A stretch of DNA of 64,000 bases from an uncultured Lachnospiraceae bacterium (lineage in GTDB: Bacteria > Bacillota > Clostridia > Lachnospirales > Lachnospiraceae), in the NCBI GenBank assembly GCA_947630925.1, contig CANRJM010000003.1, positions 62,001 to 126,000 on the forward strand. Direction: 5' to 3'. The translations under genes and the position numbers were made by a program. Positions 61,303 through 64,000 of this stretch are shown one piece after another. The notes under the pieces are model-generated. The model saw only the letters and a program-made list of their open reading frames with translations, was not told the origin of the DNA and did not search any database. How positions within the stretch are numbered: position 1 is the first letter of the stretch; each line of letters opens with the position of its first letter.

Positions 61303-61582
61303 GCCAAAGAGCGCGCGCTTGTTCTTTTGCGAAACGATCGGAAAAGATGCAGCAGGCCGAAAGATAACGCAGATCTGGCAAGGTTACGACACGCCATCTG
61401 GGAGGATCGAGATGGGAACCTGGGTAAAAGAAGCGACCGTGGCAGCAGTCGCGGACGGCCTGGGGGATCTCCTGGACCAGATCAAAGAATACAGCCGGAA
61501 GAATTGCGCCTGGCTCCACAATGAAAAAGACGTCGAGGAGCACGCCCTCAGGTGCCTGATCTCAAAAGCATACGAGCACTGA
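61286..61582 (+). CDS. Phage protein of unknown function
   Basis: 98 residues (MLEKYEPKSARLFFCETIGK, EATVAAVADGLGDLLDQIKE). Compact alpha/beta, no known motif. GAGGGGG upstream of ATG; overlaps ogg by 17 nt. Confidence 0.6.
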   Translation: MLEKYEPKSARLFFCETIGKDAAGRKITQIWQGYDTPSGRIEMGTWVKEATVAAVADGLGDLLDQIKEYSRKNCAWLHNEKDVEEHALRCLISKAYEH

Positions 61583-61644
61583 CCGGACTTCAACCAACAG
61601 CTAAGCCTCTTTTGATTATACCGAAGCAAGGAAGGAGGAAGCAT

Positions 61645-61860
61645 ATGGAGCCAGGGAGAATAATTGAAAGCATAAAAGACCACGCGGCCCACGGGATGTT
61701 CTCATTTTGCGGCTACGGATTAAGCAGAAACGAGGCCGAAACCGTCGTCGTGGCGCTGGCTGAGCATACAGAGAACCACAAGGAGGAAAAGCATGGAGAC
61801 GAAACGAGTCTATGGCAGGATCATCAAGTCCCTAGAAGTCATCGAGGGGCTCGAAGGTGA
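61645..61860 (+). CDS. Small phage protein of unknown function
   Basis: 71 residues (MEPGRIIESIKDHAAHGMFS, RNEAETVVVALAEHTENH), helical. AAGGAGGAAGCAT before ATG. The last ~22 codons overlap the next gene by 68 nt, so the C-terminus may be shorter in nature. Confidence 0.55.
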   Translation: MEPGRIIESIKDHAAHGMFSFCGYGLSRNEAETVVVALAEHTENHKEEKHGDETSLWQDHQVPRSHRGARR

Positions 61861-62128
61861 TCAGGCGGCAGCAGTCGTCGAGGTGTGCGACATCATAAGC
61901 GACTACGATGCAGCGTGCCAAAGTGCCGCAAGAATGACGGCCAGGTATGAGACGCCGGCCATGGCAATCAAGAAGGGAGACTTCGGGTACTGCCGCCCTA
62001 CATGCGGCAGATGGATCCGGGTGCCGGACTCCTGGTGTCACTGGTGCGGCCAGCGGATCGAGTGGGATGCGATTGCACGCGATCGCTACAAAGAAGAAAG
62101 AAACCAAAGGAGGACACACAGACAATGA
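61793..62128 (+). CDS. Phage protein with C-terminal zinc ribbon
   Basis: 111 residues. Helical N-terminal part (VYGRIIKSLEVIEGLEGDQA, AAVVEVCDIISDYDAAC) and a C-terminal knuckle CRPTCGRWIRVPDSWCHWCG. AAGGAGGAAAAGC before ATG; ATGA overlap with the methyltransferase. Function unknown. Confidence 0.6.
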   Translation: METKRVYGRIIKSLEVIEGLEGDQAAAVVEVCDIISDYDAACQSAARMTARYETPAMAIKKGDFGYCRPTCGRWIRVPDSWCHWCGQRIEWDAIARDRYKEERNQRRTHRQ

Positions 62129-63471
62129 GCAAAGACAAGGAAGTAAAACCGAAAGGAATGGCCGGAGGCATCCCGGTATATTGCGCACACGACGAGATTG
62201 TTGACATCATTAAGCTGATACCGAACCCAGCGAACCCAAACAAGCACCCGGACGACCAGATCAGGCTACTGGCCAAGATCATCAAGAACGGAGGCTGGAG
62301 GCAGCCGATCACAGTGAGCACCCGCTCCGGGTACATAGTAAAAGGTCACGGTCGCCTCATGGCCGCGCAGCTCGCAGGACTCGACGAGGTGCCTGTGGAC
62401 TTCCAGGACTACGCAACCGAGGCCGAGGAGTACGCTGATCTGATCGCAGACAACCGCATCGCAGAGCTGTCAGAGATTGACAACAAGCTCCTGGCGGACG
62501 TGTTCGCAGAAATCGACACCGGGGAGATTGACCTGGACCAGACCGGGTACACCGACGAGGAAGTCGAGAAGCTGGTCACCTCTCTGAGCGAGGTGCTCCA
62601 CCAGGAGCTCGACATAGAGCGCGAAGAAACTGCTGCCGAGGAACCGCCTGAGGCGCCGACAAGCCAGAGGGGCGACGTGTGGATCCTGGGCCGCCACCGC
62701 GTAATGTGTGGAGACTCTACGAGCGAGAAAGACGTCGCAACACTTCTGGACGGAGCCGCACCGGAGATCCTGGTCACGGATCCACCATACTGTAGCGGAG
62801 GCTTCCAGGAGTCAAAGAGATCAGAAGGATCGATCGGTACAAAGCGATACGACTTGACTGGCAAAGAGATCGACGTCAAGATCGCGAACGATACGCTCAG
62901 CACACGCGGGTACCAGGCATTGATGAAGAACATGCTGCAGAACTCGACGGCACTGGTGGCCTATATCTTCACCGACTGGAGAATGTGGGTATACCTCTAC
63001 GACATGGTGGAGAGCTCCGGCCTGGGAGTAAAGAATATGATCGTCTGGGATAAACAGACGCCAGGCATGAGTTTCGGCTGGCGCGCGCAGCACGAGCTCT
63101 GTATGTTCGGGCTAAAGACAAAGCCAAAGTGGGATAATCACAAAGGCTACGGCAACGTGATCCAGGTCGCAAGGTCGGGCAACGAGCTCCACCCTACACA
63201 GAAACCGGTCGAGCTGATCGAGAAGCTGCTAGACAATACAGCATGGGCCAACGGAGTCCTGGACCTATTCGGAGGCAGCGGGACCACATTGATCGCGGCC
63301 GAACACCAGGGACAGACGGCCTACCTCATGGAGTTGACCGAAGGATACACGGACGTGATCGTCAGAAGGTACGCCAAAGACACCGGGGATATCGGAGGCG
63401 TGCGACTAATCAGAAAAGGAAAAGAAGTGCCAAGATCTGAGTGGGACGCCCTACTCGACGGCATAGAGTAA
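62125..63471 (+). CDS. ParB-like/DNA methyltransferase fusion (phage N4/N6 type)
   Basis: 448 residues. N-terminal ParB/Srx-like domain (~20-110: IIKLIPNPANPNKHPDDQIR, YIVKGHGRLMAAQLAG). C-terminal methyltransferase with TDPPYCSGG before HPTQKPVELIEKLL and FGGSGTTLIAAE, i.e. catalytic motif before SAM motif (beta-class order). It methylates adenine N6 or cytosine N4; the site is unknown. AAAGGAGG before ATG; previous stop overlaps by ATGA. A common enzyme near phage packaging genes, thought to protect DNA from host restriction. Confidence 0.9.
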   Translation: MSKDKEVKPKGMAGGIPVYCAHDEIVDIIKLIPNPANPNKHPDDQIRLLAKIIKNGGWRQPITVSTRSGYIVKGHGRLMAAQLAGLDEVPVDFQDYATEAEEYADLIADNRIAELSEIDNKLLADVFAEIDTGEIDLDQTGYTDEEVEKLVTSLSEVLHQELDIEREETAAEEPPEAPTSQRGDVWILGRHRVMCGDSTSEKDVATLLDGAAPEILVTDPPYCSGGFQESKRSEGSIGTKRYDLTGKEIDVKIANDTLSTRGYQALMKNMLQNSTALVAYIFTDWRMWVYLYDMVESSGLGVKNMIVWDKQTPGMSFGWRAQHELCMFGLKTKPKWDNHKGYGNVIQVARSGNELHPTQKPVELIEKLLDNTAWANGVLDLFGGSGTTLIAAEHQGQTAYLMELTEGYTDVIVRRYAKDTGDIGGVRLIRKGKEVPRSEWDALLDGIE

Positions 63472-63486
63472 AAGGAGGACCAAAGG

Positions 63487-63984
63487 ATGCAAGAGCAAGG
63501 AACAACCGAACAGCAGAAAAAACCGACAGAGGTGATCAAAGAGAGGCTCCAGGCTCACGTCGATCTGATCAGGGAGTACAAGAACCAATGCGAGCGCCTG
63601 GAAAGACTGACGGTATCCATGACATTACCAAAGGCTCCGACATACGACGGCATGCCAGGATGGACACCGGAACGCGATCCGATGGCTCTCCAGACAGCCA
63701 GGAAGATCGAGCTAGAGGAAAACATCGCGCACCTATTGAAAGAGATCCGATACGACGAGGGAAAGATCGACGCCATCATCAAACAGCTAGACAACGCCGA
63801 GGAGCGGTGCATCCTTCGCCTGAGATACATCGACGCCGAGGACTGGGTGGACGTGGCCTGGATCCAGTACCACAAGAAGAAAGACTATAAGAGGAACACA
63901 AGCGGGTACTTAAAGCGGGCATACAACAAGCACGGGGAGGCACTGGCACACCTGGCAGAGTTCGAAGCGCCAGAAGCCTCGTAG
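63487..63984 (+). CDS. ArpU/DUF1492-like late transcription activator
   Basis: 165 residues, helical: VIKERLQAHVDLIREYKNQC, IAHLLKEIRYDEGKIDAIIK, then EERCILRLRYIDAEDWVDVAW, the sigma-4-like helix-turn-helix with RY and W marks of the DUF1492/ArpU group. These proteins sit just before terminase genes and switch on late transcription, which fits its place at the window edge. AAAAGGAGGACCAAAGG before ATG. Confidence 0.75.
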   Translation: MQEQGTTEQQKKPTEVIKERLQAHVDLIREYKNQCERLERLTVSMTLPKAPTYDGMPGWTPERDPMALQTARKIELEENIAHLLKEIRYDEGKIDAIIKQLDNAEERCILRLRYIDAEDWVDVAWIQYHKKKDYKRNTSGYLKRAYNKHGEALAHLAEFEAPEAS

Positions 63985-64000
63985 AGCGTCCAAAAATGTC

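Larger units (their letters stand above)
46233..64000. mobile_element. Integrated phage, left part (right end outside window)
   Basis: A contiguous block of phage genes: leftward recombinase, K+ channel and repressor, a divergent control region with operators, then rightward early genes (recombination, replication, nucleases, methyltransferases) up to an ArpU-like late activator. Base composition is visibly higher in G+C than the flanking chromosome, and genes are short and packed with ATGA overlaps. The right end, packaging and structural genes are not in the window. Several reading frames are broken. Confidence 0.93.

Overview
The first 46 kb is the core chromosome of a low-to-moderate GC anaerobic Firmicute, most likely a Lachnospiraceae-type Clostridium relative. 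The clues are the gene order priA-def-fmt-rsmB-rlmN-stp-prkC-rsgA, a meso-DAP type MurE, pyruvate:ferredoxin oxidoreductases instead of pyruvate dehydrogenase, acetate kinase, and strong Shine-Dalgarno sites throughout. No rRNA, tRNA or CRISPR array was seen.

Region 1 (1-15.8 kb, minus strand) holds translation, cell-wall and repair genes: the priA-to-rsgA operon with a Ser/Thr kinase/phosphatase pair, murE, dapF, ruvAB, a small zinc-ribbon protein and a cardiolipin synthase. Region 2 (16-32 kb) is mixed: an RNase H-fold YprB-like protein, rpmF, ackA facing tmcAL across interlocked promoters, single-chain pyruvate:ferredoxin oxidoreductase facing a DAHP synthase, an RlmI-like methyltransferase, a Na/Pi symporter with a hairpin in its leader, a chemoreceptor and a cytosolic glycosidase-like protein. 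Region 3 (32.3-35.4 kb) is the preQ1/queuosine operon queD-queE-folE-queC-queF behind a preQ1-riboswitch-like leader with a terminator. Region 4 (35.4-46.1 kb) holds a four-subunit 2-oxoacid:ferredoxin oxidoreductase with a LysR regulator, a split purine end-pathway (stand-alone AICAR transformylase plus PurO-type IMP cyclohydrolase), a DNA-deoxyinosine glycosylase, aroB, and a pair of peptide-bond-forming enzymes (glutamate-cysteine ligase family plus glutathionylspermidine-synthase-like ATP-grasp).

Region 5 (about 46.2 kb to the window end) is the left part of an integrated phage, visibly richer in GC than the flanking chromosome. A leftward lysogeny block encodes a repressor, a voltage-gated-type K+ channel and a large serine recombinase. 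A control region with four matching 16-bp operators separates it from rightward early genes: ERF annealing protein, SSB, replication proteins, helicase loader, RecU, two DNA methyltransferases, HNH nuclease, an OGG1-type DNA glycosylase, a SleB-like hydrolase, and an ArpU-like late activator at the edge. Packaging and structural genes are presumably beyond 64 kb.

The most interesting signals are in the phage. The K+ channel gene sits between two near-identical gene junctions, as if inserted as a cassette. A protein with a DUF6273/lectin-like variable-looking C-terminus is followed by a GC-rich 8-bp, 4-nt-loop hairpin like those downstream of diversity-generating retroelement targets, although no reverse transcriptase is in the window. 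Several phage genes carry same-sign frame breaks (early small gene, Gam-like, SSB tail, a methyltransferase with two homopolymer shifts) and one has an amber stop (MazF-like). These mean decay, phase variation or sequence error; the raw sequence alone cannot decide which.
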